Translations under genes and position numbers: made by a program
The notes under the pieces: generated by a model
Database searches by the model: none
What the model was told of the DNA's origin: nothing
Seen by the model: only the letters and a program-made list of their open reading frames with translations
Part shown: piece by piece, positions 1 to 8,334 of the stretch
Layout: every line of letters begins with the position of its first letter
Numbering within the stretch: position 1 is the stretch's first letter
NCBI GenBank assembly: GCA_947573965.1
Contig: CANPHV010000003.1
Coordinates: 1 to 37,742, forward strand
Reading direction: 5' to 3'
From: an uncultured Clostridium sp.
Lineage (GTDB): Bacteria; Bacillota; Clostridia; TANB77; CAG-508
DNA: 37,742 nt

Positions 1-142
1 TTTTGGTTGTATATTTTTACCCATTTTTGTAAATTTATTAAAAAATAAAAAAAAAAAATTTTTAAATAAAAAAATATCTATATTATATTAAAAAAAAACT
101 CGACTCTCTATTATTAAAACTTACAAAAGGCGAGTGATTCAA

Positions 143-1111
143 GTGGACACAATTGTATTAAAATTTGGAGGAAGTTCAGTTGCTAATAATGATAAATTGA
201 AATTAGTAGCTGAGAAAATAATCGAATTATATCAAAAAAATCACAACATTGTCGTAGTTGTTTCTGCACAAGGAAAAACCACAGATAAATTAATTTCAGA
301 AGCAAAAGAAATATCCCAAGAAGCAAAAGATAGGGAAATGGACGTATTACTTAGCACAGGAGAACAAATCTCGACAGCTAAACTAAGCATTTTACTAAAT
401 CAAATGGGATATCCTGCTATTTCTTTAACAGGATGGCAAGCAGGTATTTATACCAATAATACCAATCAAAATGCCATCATCAAATGGATTGATACTGGAA
501 GAATTAAAACTGAATTGAAAAAACGAAAAATTGTAATCATAGCAGGTTTCCAAGGGATGAATGAGAACATGGATATTACAACTTTAGGAAGAGGAGGTTC
601 TGATACAACTGCAGTAGCTATTGCAGCAGCCTTAAGTGCTAAAAATTGCTACATTTTTTCAGACGTAGATGGTGTTTATACAACTGACCCCAATAAATTA
701 AAACAAGCAAAAAAATTAGCAGCCCTTTCTTATGAAGAAATGCTTGCATTATCTTCAGAAGGAGCAAAAGTTCTTCATAATCGTTGTGTAGAAATCGGAG
801 AGAAATTCAAAGTACCAATCATTACCAAATCAACCTTTAATAACAAAGCAGGAACCGTGATATCAGACATCATCGAAGAAAACACCATAAAAAGTATTGT
901 AAAAAAAGATATATCTAGAATTTCCATTGTAGGAAATGGTATCATAAGAAATTTTCAAAACATAAAAACAGTATTAGAAATAATAGAAATGAACAAATTA
1001 GAAATGCTAGAATTTAATGTATCAGAAACCAAAATTTCGATTAGCTTTAAAAACCAAGTATCTGACAAAATATTAGAAGAAATACACAAAAAATTAATTC
1101 CAGAAATTTAA
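143..1111 (+). CDS. lysC: Short aspartate kinase with a single ACT-like domain
   Basis: Aspartate kinase phosphorylates aspartate, the first step toward lysine, threonine, methionine and diaminopimelate/dipicolinate. The N-terminus carries the family signature KFGGSSV, followed by STGEQIS, GFQG, TLGRGGSDTTA (nucleotide/aspartate site) and FSDVDGVYTTDP. The kinase domain covers roughly residues 1-240. Only about 75 residues follow, with one segment (RISIVGNG to KISISF) that matches the second ACT domain of normal enzymes; the first ACT domain appears to be missing. The protein is about 322 residues against the usual 400-450. A GTG at 143 fits the family N-terminus best; an in-frame GTG at 134 lies almost on top of the AAAAGG ribosome site. 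It stands alone and ends in a strong terminator. Family assignment is certain; reduced or altered feedback control is inference. Confidence 0.93.
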   Translation: MDTIVLKFGGSSVANNDKLKLVAEKIIELYQKNHNIVVVVSAQGKTTDKLISEAKEISQEAKDREMDVLLSTGEQISTAKLSILLNQMGYPAISLTGWQAGIYTNNTNQNAIIKWIDTGRIKTELKKRKIVIIAGFQGMNENMDITTLGRGGSDTTAVAIAAALSAKNCYIFSDVDGVYTTDPNKLKQAKKLAALSYEEMLALSSEGAKVLHNRCVEIGEKFKVPIITKSTFNNKAGTVISDIIEENTIKSIVKKDISRISIVGNGIIRNFQNIKTVLEIIEMNKLEMLEFNVSETKISISFKNQVSDKILEEIHKKLIPEI

Positions 1112-1118
1112 TTTTTTA

Positions 1119-1155
1119 AGAAAACTTGAAAAAGATAAGTCAAGTTTTCTTTTTT
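1119..1155 (+). terminator. Rho-independent terminator after aspartate kinase
   Basis: Perfect 11-bp inverted repeat (AGAAAACTTGA, 1119-1129, with TCAAGTTTTCT, 1140-1150), a 10-nt loop, then a run of T. It separates the kinase gene from the yabP cluster. Confidence 0.85.
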
Positions 1156-1225
1156 CGTTCTAAACAAGACAAAGCGTGAATATATATAATTTAGCAAGAA
1201 AAATTAAAAGGCGGGAGGCGAAGAA

Positions 1226-1525
1226 ATGACAATTGATGAAAGAAAAAGCATAAGTACGGGTGTAATTCAAAATCTTATTTTAGAAAATAGGGGAAAGCTT
1301 AGTATTTCAGGAGTACTAGACGTTTTGAGTTTCGATGACCAAGTAGTTATCTTAGAAACAGAATTAGGATTGTTAACAGTAAAAGGAGAGAACATTCGAA
1401 TTAACAAATTAAGCATCGACACATCCGAAGTTATTGTAGAAGGAGATATATCTTCTTTAACTTATAGTGACAAAGAAAGCGAAAAAGCAAAAGCAAGTAG
1501 TTTTATGAGCAAAATATTTAAGTAG
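1226..1525 (+). CDS. yabP: Sporulation protein YabP
   Basis: A 99-residue member of the YabP/YqfC family. The family core is visible: an ISGV turn, a LSFDDQVVILET strand and a TVKGENIRINKLS segment, forming the predicted small beta-rich fold. The C-terminal 20 residues are charged. In Bacillus, yabP and yabQ are transcribed during sporulation, and YabQ is needed for cortex formation; the exact role of YabP is not known. A GGGAGG ribosome site lies 7 nt before the ATG. yabQ follows after 21 bp and a divIC-like gene comes next, the same order as the Bacillus yabP-yabQ-divIC cluster, which supports the call. Confidence 0.92.
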   Translation: MTIDERKSISTGVIQNLILENRGKLSISGVLDVLSFDDQVVILETELGLLTVKGENIRINKLSIDTSEVIVEGDISSLTYSDKESEKAKASSFMSKIFK

Positions 1526-1546
1526 AAGGGAAGAGGGGGTCAAGTA

Positions 1547-2011
1547 ATGGTTTCAAATCAGGCTTACTTATTTTTAGTTTTTATCATAAATGGAATCGTA
1601 ATTGGTCTATTATTTGACTTTTTTAGAATTTCCAGAAAAGTATTTAACACAAACGATATGATAACCTATATAGAAGACATCTTATTTTGGATTTTGGCAG
1701 GAGCAACTGTACTATATTCTATCTTTATCTTTAATAATGGTGAAATGCGCTTATTTATGTTTTTAGCCATTTTATTGGGTGCATTTGCTTATATGGTATT
1801 AATTAGTTCTTACATTATTAAAATCAATGTAAAAATTATCAATATCCTAAAAAAAGTCTTAGAAATCTTAAGTCTTCCATTAAAAGCAATTTACAGACTA
1901 ATACATAGATTATTTTTCAAACCAATTCACTTTTTATTTATCAATGTAAGAAAAAATTTTACAAATTTCGGCACAAAAATAAGCAAAACGAAAAAAATTG
2001 TAAAAAATTGA
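1547..2011 (+). CDS. yabQ: Spore cortex biosynthesis protein YabQ
   Basis: A 154-residue membrane protein. Hydrophobic segments lie near residues 5-25, 45-63 and 66-90, and the C-terminus is long and very basic. The N-terminal pattern GIVIGLLFDFFRISRKVF is typical of YabQ. In Bacillus, YabQ sits in the membranes around the forespore and is required for the spore cortex. The gene follows yabP after 21 bp with a good GAGGGGG ribosome site, so the two are probably cotranscribed. The last 30 residues (many Lys, Thr, Asn) look poorly conserved. Confidence 0.9.
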   Translation: MVSNQAYLFLVFIINGIVIGLLFDFFRISRKVFNTNDMITYIEDILFWILAGATVLYSIFIFNNGEMRLFMFLAILLGAFAYMVLISSYIIKINVKIINILKKVLEILSLPLKAIYRLIHRLFFKPIHFLFINVRKNFTNFGTKISKTKKIVKN

Positions 2012-2096
2012 AAATAAAAGAAGGAAATTTCAATAAAATGTAGAATATATAAATGTATATCCGTAAGGATTAAGTCAGAAAATGGAGAGATTACAG

Positions 2097-2372
2097 ATGA
2101 AAAAGAACCATAAAATCTATAAAAGATTATTAATATTAGCGATTGGCATATATGTCATATTCACATTAGTCAATCAACAAAAAACATTAAATCAATATAC
2201 TACTAACAGTAAAGAATTGCAAGCGCAGATAAATGAGCAAAAAGAATACAAAGAGCAACTAGCCAAAAAGAAAAATGATGTTACTTCATTAGACTATGTT
2301 GAACAAACAGCAAGAGAAAAATTAGATATGTATTATCCAAATGAAAGAGTATATTTAGATAGGGGAATGTAA
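2097..2372 (+). CDS. divIC: Septum formation initiator, DivIC/FtsB family
   Basis: A 91-residue bitopic division protein: a short basic cytoplasmic end, one membrane helix (about residues 8-25) and an extracytoplasmic coiled coil rich in Gln, Glu and Lys (about 30-65). It ends in the family motif (EQTAREKLDMYYPNERVY). DivIC/FtsB acts with FtsL and DivIB/FtsQ in the divisome. The ATG at 2097 is preferred: GGAGAG lies 7 nt upstream, whereas the in-frame ATG at 2082 overlaps that site. Its place after yabP-yabQ is the conserved Firmicutes arrangement. The stop codon lies inside the terminator stem. Confidence 0.9.
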   Translation: MKKNHKIYKRLLILAIGIYVIFTLVNQQKTLNQYTTNSKELQAQINEQKEYKEQLAKKKNDVTSLDYVEQTAREKLDMYYPNERVYLDRGM

Positions 2373-2397
2373 TTTTTTAAATTATATTCCTTTTTTG
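2364..2397 (+). terminator. Terminator after divIC
   Basis: A 12-bp stem (GGAATGTAATTT at 2364-2375 with AAATTATATTCC at 2379-2390, one G-U pair), a 3-nt loop and six T. The divIC stop codon is within the left arm. Confidence 0.85.
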
Positions 2398-2427
2398 GGA
2401 AAAAATGTATCTTTTTGTAAAAAACTA

Positions 2428-2436
2428 TGTTATAAT
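2428..2436 (+). promoter_or_regulatory. Extended -10 promoter for rho
   Basis: TGT followed by a perfect TATAAT (2431-2436). No good -35 is present at 17 bp, so the extended -10 probably compensates. It lies about 85 bp upstream of the rho start. Confidence 0.55.
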
Positions 2437-2519
2437 AAATATGTTATTAATCTTGAATTAATTCGTTAAAAATCCCTATAAGCAATAAACAAAGTAAAAA
2501 AGGAAAAAAGGAGGTCTCT

Positions 2520-3875
2520 ATGTTAAGTTTAGAAGAAATGACTTTATTAGAGTTAAAAGAATTAGCAAAAGAACACAATATTAAAAATATTTCAAAATTA
2601 AAAAAAGATGAATTGGTAACCGTTTTAAAACAAATTACAAATAACCAAGTAACCAATAAGATAGAAGAGGAAGAAAAAATAGAGGAGATTGACAAGCCAG
2701 AAAGACAATACGATGAAAATGGAGAACCTATTGTAGATTATAAACTAACCAGTGATGGAGATGCCATAGTAGAAGGTATCTTAGATATCTTGCCAGATGG
2801 ATATGGATTTTTAAGAGGAGAAAATTTCTTATCAAGCGATAAAGATGTTTACATTTCTATGGTTCAAATTAGAAGATTTCGTTTAGATACAGGAGATATT
2901 ATAAAAGGTATTTCTAGATTTAGAGAAGGTGAAAAATTCCCATCATTGATTTTCGTTGGAGAGGTAAATGGAGAGCATCCTGAAAAAGCTATGAGAAGAA
3001 AAAGATTTGACGAATTAACACCAATCTATCCAAATGAAAGATTAAAATTAGAAACAGTTTCTAACGACTATGCAACTAGAATTATCGATTTAATGTCTCC
3101 AATTGGAAAAGGACAAAGAGGAATGATTGTAGCACAGCCAAAAGTTGGTAAGACTACTTTAATGAAAAAGGTAGCTAATAGCATTTCTCAAAATAACCCA
3201 GAGGCCGAATTGATTGTTTTATTAATTGATGAAAGACCTGAAGAAGTTACAGATATGAAGCGCTCTATTAAGGGGCAAGTAATTCATTCTACTTTTGATG
3301 AATTACCAGAACATCATGTTAAAGTAGCAGAAATGGTATTAGAACGTGCCAAAAGATTAGTAGAGCAAGGGAAAGACGTTGTTATTTTATTAGATAGTAT
3401 TACAAGGCTTACGAGAGCCTATAACCTAGTAATTCCTTCTTCTGGAAGAACTTTGTCTGGTGGTATTGACCCAGCTTCTTTGCATAAACCTAAAAAATTC
3501 TTTGGCGCAGCAAGAAATATTGAATTTGGTGGAAGTTTAACTATTTTGGCAACTGCTTTAATTGATACAGGAAGTAGGATGGATGACGTTATTTTCGAGG
3601 AATTTAAGGGAACTGGTAATATGGAGGTTCATCTTGATAGAAAATTGTCTGAAAGAAGAATTTTCCCAGCAATTGATATTAATAAGTCTGGTACAAGACG
3701 TGAAGATTTATTACTTACACAAAAAGAAAAAGATACTGTTTTTGCTTTAAGAAAAGCTATGAACAGCATGCCAGTTGCAGATGTTACTGAACAAGTAATT
3801 AGCCATATGACACAGTCTAAAAATAATGATGAATTTATTGAACAAATGGAAAGTTATTTAAGAAGGTTTAAATAA
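2520..3875 (+). CDS. rho: Transcription termination factor Rho
   Basis: A hexameric RNA helicase that ends transcripts. The 451-residue protein has a Rho N-terminal helical domain (about 3-40), a short acidic linker, a cold-shock-like RNA-binding domain (about 75-150, with LPDGYGFLR) and an ATPase domain. The Walker A motif AQPKVGKTT is at about 205-213 and Walker B VVILLDS at about 287-293. The Q-loop region ([11 protein letters not shown]) and R-loop region ([13 protein letters not shown]) are present, so it should be active. The start has a GGAGGT ribosome site 7 nt upstream. It has its own promoter and is followed by a long palindrome. Nothing looks damaged. Confidence 0.98.
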   Translation: MLSLEEMTLLELKELAKEHNIKNISKLKKDELVTVLKQITNNQVTNKIEEEEKIEEIDKPERQYDENGEPIVDYKLTSDGDAIVEGILDILPDGYGFLRGENFLSSDKDVYISMVQIRRFRLDTGDIIKGISRFREGEKFPSLIFVGEVNGEHPEKAMRRKRFDELTPIYPNERLKLETVSNDYATRIIDLMSPIGKGQRGMIVAQPKVGKTTLMKKVANSISQNNPEAELIVLLIDERPEEVTDMKRSIKGQVIHSTFDELPEHHVKVAEMVLERAKRLVEQGKDVVILLDSITRLTRAYNLVIPSSGRTLSGGIDPASLHKPKKFFGAARNIEFGGSLTILATALIDTGSRMDDVIFEEFKGTGNMEVHLDRKLSERRIFPAIDINKSGTRREDLLLTQKEKDTVFALRKAMNSMPVADVTEQVISHMTQSKNNDEFIEQMESYLRRFK

Positions 3876-3877
3876 AA

Positions 3878-3963
3878 AATGTTGTATATTTATAATTAAG
3901 AAGAGAGAAGGAGAGGTGGTATAATACTGCCATCTATCTTTTTAATTATAAATATATAACATT
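3878..3963. repeat. 86-bp palindromic element downstream of rho
   Basis: Two 22-bp arms (3878-3899 and 3942-3963) are complementary except for one G-U position. Inside them a second hairpin forms around GGTGGTA / TACTGCC with a 3-nt loop. As RNA this is one long, almost fully paired rod. A separate 7-bp hairpin (CGCAAAA / TTTTGCG, 3965-3984) follows directly. No T-run follows either one, so this is not a normal terminator. It could be a small MITE-like element, a 3'-end stabilising structure for rho mRNA or a small RNA. I see no target-site duplication. Confidence 0.6.
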
Positions 3964-3984
3964 GCGCAAAATCAAAGTTTTGCG

Positions 3985-4792
3985 TAAATAGAGATAGAAG
4001 CATAATATAAAACAGCAAAATACCTATACTTTTACATATATCTAGCATTCAACTGCTTTAATCCTATTACTATTCACTTAAATTACTTTAATTCTTTTGT
4101 ATTACTAATTATATCAATATTTTTATTAAGCTTAAAAATCAATTTTTAGACATTTTAATTATTTATTTATATAATTTGTTTATTACAAAATTTTTTATCT
4201 TTATTTTAAATCTATATCTTACAAATTTTTAAAAATGCCTAAAATGCTTGAAACTCTAAAACAAGCTATATTTTTGGATGACAAACTATATACCTAATTT
4301 CTAAAAACGGCTTAAAATTGATTCTCGTGCGTCGATATTTTGACTTATTTTCAGTAATTCATAAACTTCTTATAAAACTATCTAAAACATCAATGGTTAT
4401 CTATAATTCATAAAAATATCACTAATATGAATTAATATATAAATTTATCAAACATATAATTTGCTGCCTTTGATATTAAAATGTTTTAAAATTAATTTTG
4501 ATGCGTTTAAAATATAAAATTATATAATGATTATACGAAAATTTTATAAAGTATTTACAAAATTATAATACAAATTTTATTTACAAATAATTATAACAAA
4601 TGTTCGTTTTTGAAATTGCATATATAAAAATTAACTTTGCACAAAGTAGGATCTTCTAGATATAGTTTTGAAATTTATTTTGTATCCTTATTAAAATCTT
4701 AAAATTCTTTAATTATCCCAAACGGTCCCTCTCTCCTACTCTTCGAATTTTGTTAGCATTTTATAAATTGTTATAATGAACCATATATGTTT
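3985..4792. other. Gene-free AT-rich stretch
   Basis: About 800 bp with no credible reading frame on either strand and very high AT content. Two short imperfect direct repeats are visible, sharing the core TTAAAATT-GATT/AATT...TGCGT, at about 4311-4332 and 4484-4506. There are no recognisable RNA genes. It probably represents decayed accessory DNA. Confidence 0.5.
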
Positions 4793-5489
4793 CTATTTGA
4801 CTAGTATCTCGTTTTCGTCTATTTCAAATATTCTTCCTCCTCTTAACTCATCTGTTCCATAAGGGCTATATCCTGCACATGCATCTAAGCACATTTTAAT
4901 TCCACAAAACTCTCCTTCGAAGCAATCATTATGACTATGTCCACAAGCAATACATTTTATATTGTTTCTTTGTAATATAGTAGAAAAAATTCCTGAATTA
5001 AACATTCCTATTTTCATTACTTCTTCCATACTACCTTTAGCATTAGTATATTGCGGATTTTCTACTATGTATTGAAATTCCCATGGTGGAATATGCATAA
5101 ACAAAATGCCATTAATTTTTTTATTGCAATATTTTTCTATTTCCTTTGAACTATTCCAGTACCACATTAATTGTTCAAAATGTACAATATCCCATCTACA
5201 CGACATAGAGGGCTTATTTAGCACATATTTTTGTTTTTTTAATATTATCTATTTCTATATCATGGTCATGATTTCCAAATACATGTGCCCATGGTATTTT
5301 TCTACTTTCCATAGGTTTTGAAAATATATCTGAATACTTTCTTAATTCTTCTTCAGTTTTTAAAATTGTACCATCACAATTATCTCCGCCTAATATGACT
5401 AAGTCGGGTTTTTCTATTTCGATAATTCTATTTATTCCGTTCAAACTTCTTTTATCATAATCTAATGTTTCTTGTATATCTGATAGCAT
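4793..5489 (-). pseudogene. Broken calcineurin-like metallophosphoesterase
   Basis: Two adjoining frames make one damaged metallophosphoesterase of the Dcr2/purple-acid-phosphatase-like type. The upstream part (5489 to 5214) has LSDIQET, VILGGDNCD and VFGNHDHD, three metal-binding motifs. The downstream part (5224 to 4793) has FMHIPPWEF and CGHSHNDCF, the last two. At about 5214-5230 the frame shifts, and roughly 50 residues expected between the GNHD motif and the HFEQLMWYW segment are missing, so a small deletion is likely as well. The 5' end also looks cut: codons KLKI continue upstream of the first ATG without a ribosome site and run into the end of the ATPase gene. Activity is unlikely. 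Confidence 0.75.
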
Positions 5490-5515
5490 TAAGATTTTTA
5501 GTTTCCCATTAGAAG

Positions 5516-6817
5516 TTATTTTATTAAAAATGCTGCATAAAGAGGTATAGATTTTATATTATTAGCAATTCCAAAATTCTTTGTTGAAATTCTTATAGCA
5601 TATTTAGGATTATATCTTTTCATATAAACATTTAAACTTTGACTTCCTACATTATCATTAGCTTTTACCTCAATAGGTATTATTCCATCATCATTATATA
5701 ATATAAAATCAACTTCTGCTTTATTACCAGACTCCCAATATATTAATGAACTTTTATTTGCAATCAACTGTGTCGCTACATAATTTTCTGCAATAATTCC
5801 TTTATATTGTAAAAGATTATCTAAAATTATATCGTTATATTTTACCTGTAATATATTTAGTAAAATTCCCACATCACTTAAATAAAGTTTGAAATGGTCA
5901 TCTATAATAAAACCTAAAGGTGGTATTTCAACTTTGTTAAGTATAGGACATTTATGTACCATTGTGCTTGAAAGAAGCCAATTTAAAGCAGTTTCATAAT
6001 CTCTTTTTCTAGCATTTGACGATATTTTTCCATATTGAAATTTATTGCTTTGATTTCCAAGTTGAGATGGAATAGATTTATATATGCTTTCTATTTTACT
6101 TGCTTCATATTTATTATCTACATATTTATTCATATCATTTAAATATGATTGGTAAATATCTTCTATAATGCTTTTATCAAATTTTAAAATATCATTGTTA
6201 TTAGTAATCAAATTATTTATGGCTTCTGGCATTCCGCCAACACATAAATATAATCTGTACAAATCTAAAGCCTTATTATGTAGTACAGAATCCATAGCTA
6301 AATTATTTTCATAACATTTTTTTATTTCATCAATAAGTGATTGTTTTCTATCAGCGACTAAAAATTCTTCAAAATCCATTGGGTACATGTTTAGCATTTT
6401 TACTTTACCAACAGGAAAAGAGGAATGCATTCTTTTTAATTTAACACCCAATAAACTTCCTGCACAAATTATTTTAAATGGTTCTAGGCTTTCATTGAAG
6501 TATTTTAATGCACTTATTAATTCCTCGGATTCTTGAATTTCATCAAAAAATATTATAGTATTCTGAACATCAATGTCTTCATCTAGATATATTTTCATTC
6601 TTTTATACTTTTCAGATGTGTTGATTTCTTCTTTAAAAATTTTTATTATTTCAGAATGTTCTAATAAGTTTATATATATATAATTTTTAAATTCATTTTT
6701 ACAAAATTCATTTATGATGTAAGTTTTTCCTATTTGTCTTGCACCAATTATCATTAATGGTTTTTGCATATCTGTATTTTTCCAATTTATTAATTCTTGA
6801 TAAATTTTTCGTTCCAT
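5516..6817 (-). CDS. AAA-family ATPase with DUF4143 C-terminal domain
   Basis: A stand-alone ATPase of the AAA_14/DUF4143 architecture, widespread in gut bacteria and of unknown function. The Walker A motif GARQIGKT is at about 25-32 and Walker B IIFFDE at about 88-93. The C-terminal half ends in a nuclease-like fold signature: a conserved WESGNKAEVDFIL strand followed by IPIEVKAN, resembling a PD-(D/E)XK core. The ATG at 6817 is preferred over one at 6832: AGAGGT lies 6 nt before it, and the promoter's predicted start of transcription (about 6830) falls on the longer start. The gene has its own near-consensus promoter with a repeat array directly upstream. The broken phosphoesterase follows in the same orientation. 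Confidence 0.88.
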   Translation of the reverse strand: MERKIYQELINWKNTDMQKPLMIIGARQIGKTYIINEFCKNEFKNYIYINLLEHSEIIKIFKEEINTSEKYKRMKIYLDEDIDVQNTIIFFDEIQESEELISALKYFNESLEPFKIICAGSLLGVKLKRMHSSFPVGKVKMLNMYPMDFEEFLVADRKQSLIDEIKKCYENNLAMDSVLHNKALDLYRLYLCVGGMPEAINNLITNNNDILKFDKSIIEDIYQSYLNDMNKYVDNKYEASKIESIYKSIPSQLGNQSNKFQYGKISSNARKRDYETALNWLLSSTMVHKCPILNKVEIPPLGFIIDDHFKLYLSDVGILLNILQVKYNDIILDNLLQYKGIIAENYVATQLIANKSSLIYWESGNKAEVDFILYNDDGIIPIEVKANDNVGSQSLNVYMKRYNPKYAIRISTKNFGIANNIKSIPLYAAFLIK

Positions 6818-6836
6818 AATCTTACCTCTCATTTAT

Positions 6837-6865
6837 AGTATATATCATCCTTCAATAGAAGTCAA
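6837..6865 (-). promoter_or_regulatory. Sigma-A promoter of the AAA ATPase gene
   Basis: On the minus strand TTGACT (6860-6865), a 17-bp spacer and TATACT (6837-6842). Predicted transcription start near 6830 gives a leader of only about 13 nt that still contains the ribosome site. Confidence 0.75.
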
Positions 6866-6870
6866 TTAAG

Positions 6871-6953
6871 TTTCACGTTTTTTATATCGAAAATTTCAAA
6901 ATGTTTCACTTTTTTCATATCTAATATTGGATTTAATTTCACATTTTTATATA
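6871..6953 (-). repeat. Three GTGAAAY boxes spaced exactly 33 bp upstream of the promoter
   Basis: TTTCAC, followed by a T-rich run and ATAT, occurs at 6871, 6904 and 6937 (plus-strand reading), each start 33 bp apart. On the gene's strand each box reads GTGAAA(C/T) preceded by an A-run. The innermost box ends about 5 bp upstream of the -35 hexamer. A period of 33 bp is close to three helical turns, so proteins bound to the boxes would lie on one DNA face. The boxes share about the first 18 of 33 bases. This fits an activator or repressor array; the binding protein is unknown. Confidence 0.55.
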
Positions 6954-7469
6954 TCACTTTGTCAATGTAGTAGAAAAATTTTTGTCGAAATTATATATGT
7001 AACCAGATAAATATAAAAACAGGTGACATATAGAAGTTAAAATATAGACGCCTACATTTAGTATCCTCTTTTAAAAACATCTATTCCATTATACCAGCCA
7101 CTTTTAAGTCATATAACTAACTTATTATTTTTGATCCTGGTAATTCATTATTATTATTCATAAATTTCAAGTTTATATTTTATACATAATTCACTTTAAT
7201 TACTACCTTTCATTCCATTCTTTTAATTTTTTCTTTAATAGTTTAAAATCAACTGTATTCTTTTGTTATTATCGAATATTTTTAATCTTGATATTCCTTT
7301 AATAAAACTTTCCACTAGACCCCAGTTATAATTATATTTTTCATTTATTATTTAATTTTCCATAAATTATACATATTAATTGTTTGACCTCTTGTTTATT
7401 AGAATTCTTTTATGCAAATTAGGAAGGATTATAGAAATAGTATATAAACTTTTTTTAATTTTCACAAGA
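6954..7469. other. Gene-free stretch with possible gene relics
   Basis: No intact reading frame. On the minus strand around 7243-7335 a 31-codon open segment encodes a peptide containing WGLVESFIKGISRLK, which loosely resembles the C-terminal end of some transposases. Further short coding-like pieces occur near 7070-7110 (SGWYNGIDVFKRG) and 7200-7240. They are in different frames and interrupted by stops, so this looks like decayed genes. The transposase reading is weak. Confidence 0.3.
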
Positions 7470-8312
7470 TTACTGGTCATGTAATGTAGATGCGAACTTT
7501 AAAACATAATATTTGCTTTTTTCATCACCTATGGGCATCCAATCAAATTTTATATTTTCCTTAAAATCGTGTATATCAATTATGCCTAAATCGTTTCTTA
7601 AATTACTATATACATATTTCCCACGTAGCCAATCTTTATTAGAATTTCGGAAATATTCATAAATACATGGAAATTCTTCTTTGTAATTTGTAATTTCATA
7701 AGCCATTTTTAATTGGTTATCAATTTTTTGTATTTCATTTTTAGAAATTTCTTTGTTTTCTAAGTTTTTTCGTTTCCTTTGTAAATCTTTTATGTATTTG
7801 TAATAAGCTTCTAATAAATCTTTATTGTTAATTAAATCTTTATTCTCGTTATCTATACTTTCATAAAATCCCTTATTTTCTGTTACTACTACACAGTAAG
7901 TTTCTTTTACATTTTTGATTTTTAGAACATCATTCATAAATCGCATATCTTTAATGCATTGATACATTCTGTATGGATAAGCTTTATTTTTCAAATATTT
8001 TAGTTCAATCGCATATTTCTCTTTTGTCTCGTAGTTTATAATTAAAATATCAATTTCCTTCTTACAAGTATCAATTGATAAGCTATTTTCTGTTAAATCT
8101 TTTATATTGTATTCGAATTTTACAATATAATCTTCTTTTAACTTGTATCTTAAATAATTGCCTAATTCGTGTTGTAGACTAAATTCATTATATATATATT
8201 GTAGTTCACTATTTTCTTTATTTTTTAAAGACTCATATACTGAATATTTTTTAGGATAATCGTTATATTTTCCTTCTATAAATTCTTGTATGGTTTCTTT
8301 TATATCTATCAT
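7470..8312 (-). CDS. Unrecognised protein with PD-(D/E)XK nuclease motifs
   Basis: I do not recognise this 280-residue protein by name. Its first 110 residues have the spacing of a PD-(D/E)XK nuclease: Glu49 in LQHELGNYLR, Asp88 in KKEIDILII, and Glu103-x-Lys105 in YAIELKYLK, followed by a helix YRMYQCIKDMRFM. The middle (about 165-205) is a highly charged helical stretch rich in Lys, Asn and Glu; the C-terminal 70 residues are aromatic and basic (DWLRGKYVYSNLRNDLG). An AGGAG ribosome site lies 9 nt upstream. It follows the penicillin-binding protein gene by 22 bp on the same strand, but it sits at the edge of an accessory stretch, so a link to the cell wall is not implied. It could be a solitary restriction or defence nuclease; that is inference. 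Confidence 0.7.
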   Translation of the reverse strand: MIDIKETIQEFIEGKYNDYPKKYSVYESLKNKENSELQYIYNEFSLQHELGNYLRYKLKEDYIVKFEYNIKDLTENSLSIDTCKKEIDILIINYETKEKYAIELKYLKNKAYPYRMYQCIKDMRFMNDVLKIKNVKETYCVVVTENKGFYESIDNENKDLINNKDLLEAYYKYIKDLQRKRKNLENKEISKNEIQKIDNQLKMAYEITNYKEEFPCIYEYFRNSNKDWLRGKYVYSNLRNDLGIIDIHDFKENIKFDWMPIGDEKSKYYVLKFASTLHDQ

Positions 8313-8334
8313 ATTGCTTTTCTCCTATTAAATT

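Noticed and set aside
2447-2695. Minus-strand frame of 82 codons antisense to the start of rho
   Set aside because: Rho is certain here and the antisense frame has a hydrophobic Ser/Phe/Leu-rich product typical of reverse-complemented AT-rich coding DNA.
6871-6970. CRISPR array
   Set aside because: There are only three units, their similarity is limited to about 18 bases, and no cas genes are nearby; a regulator array fits better.
7243-7335. An IS transposase gene
   Set aside because: Only a 31-codon fragment with a weak resemblance remains; no terminal repeats or catalytic residues can be seen.
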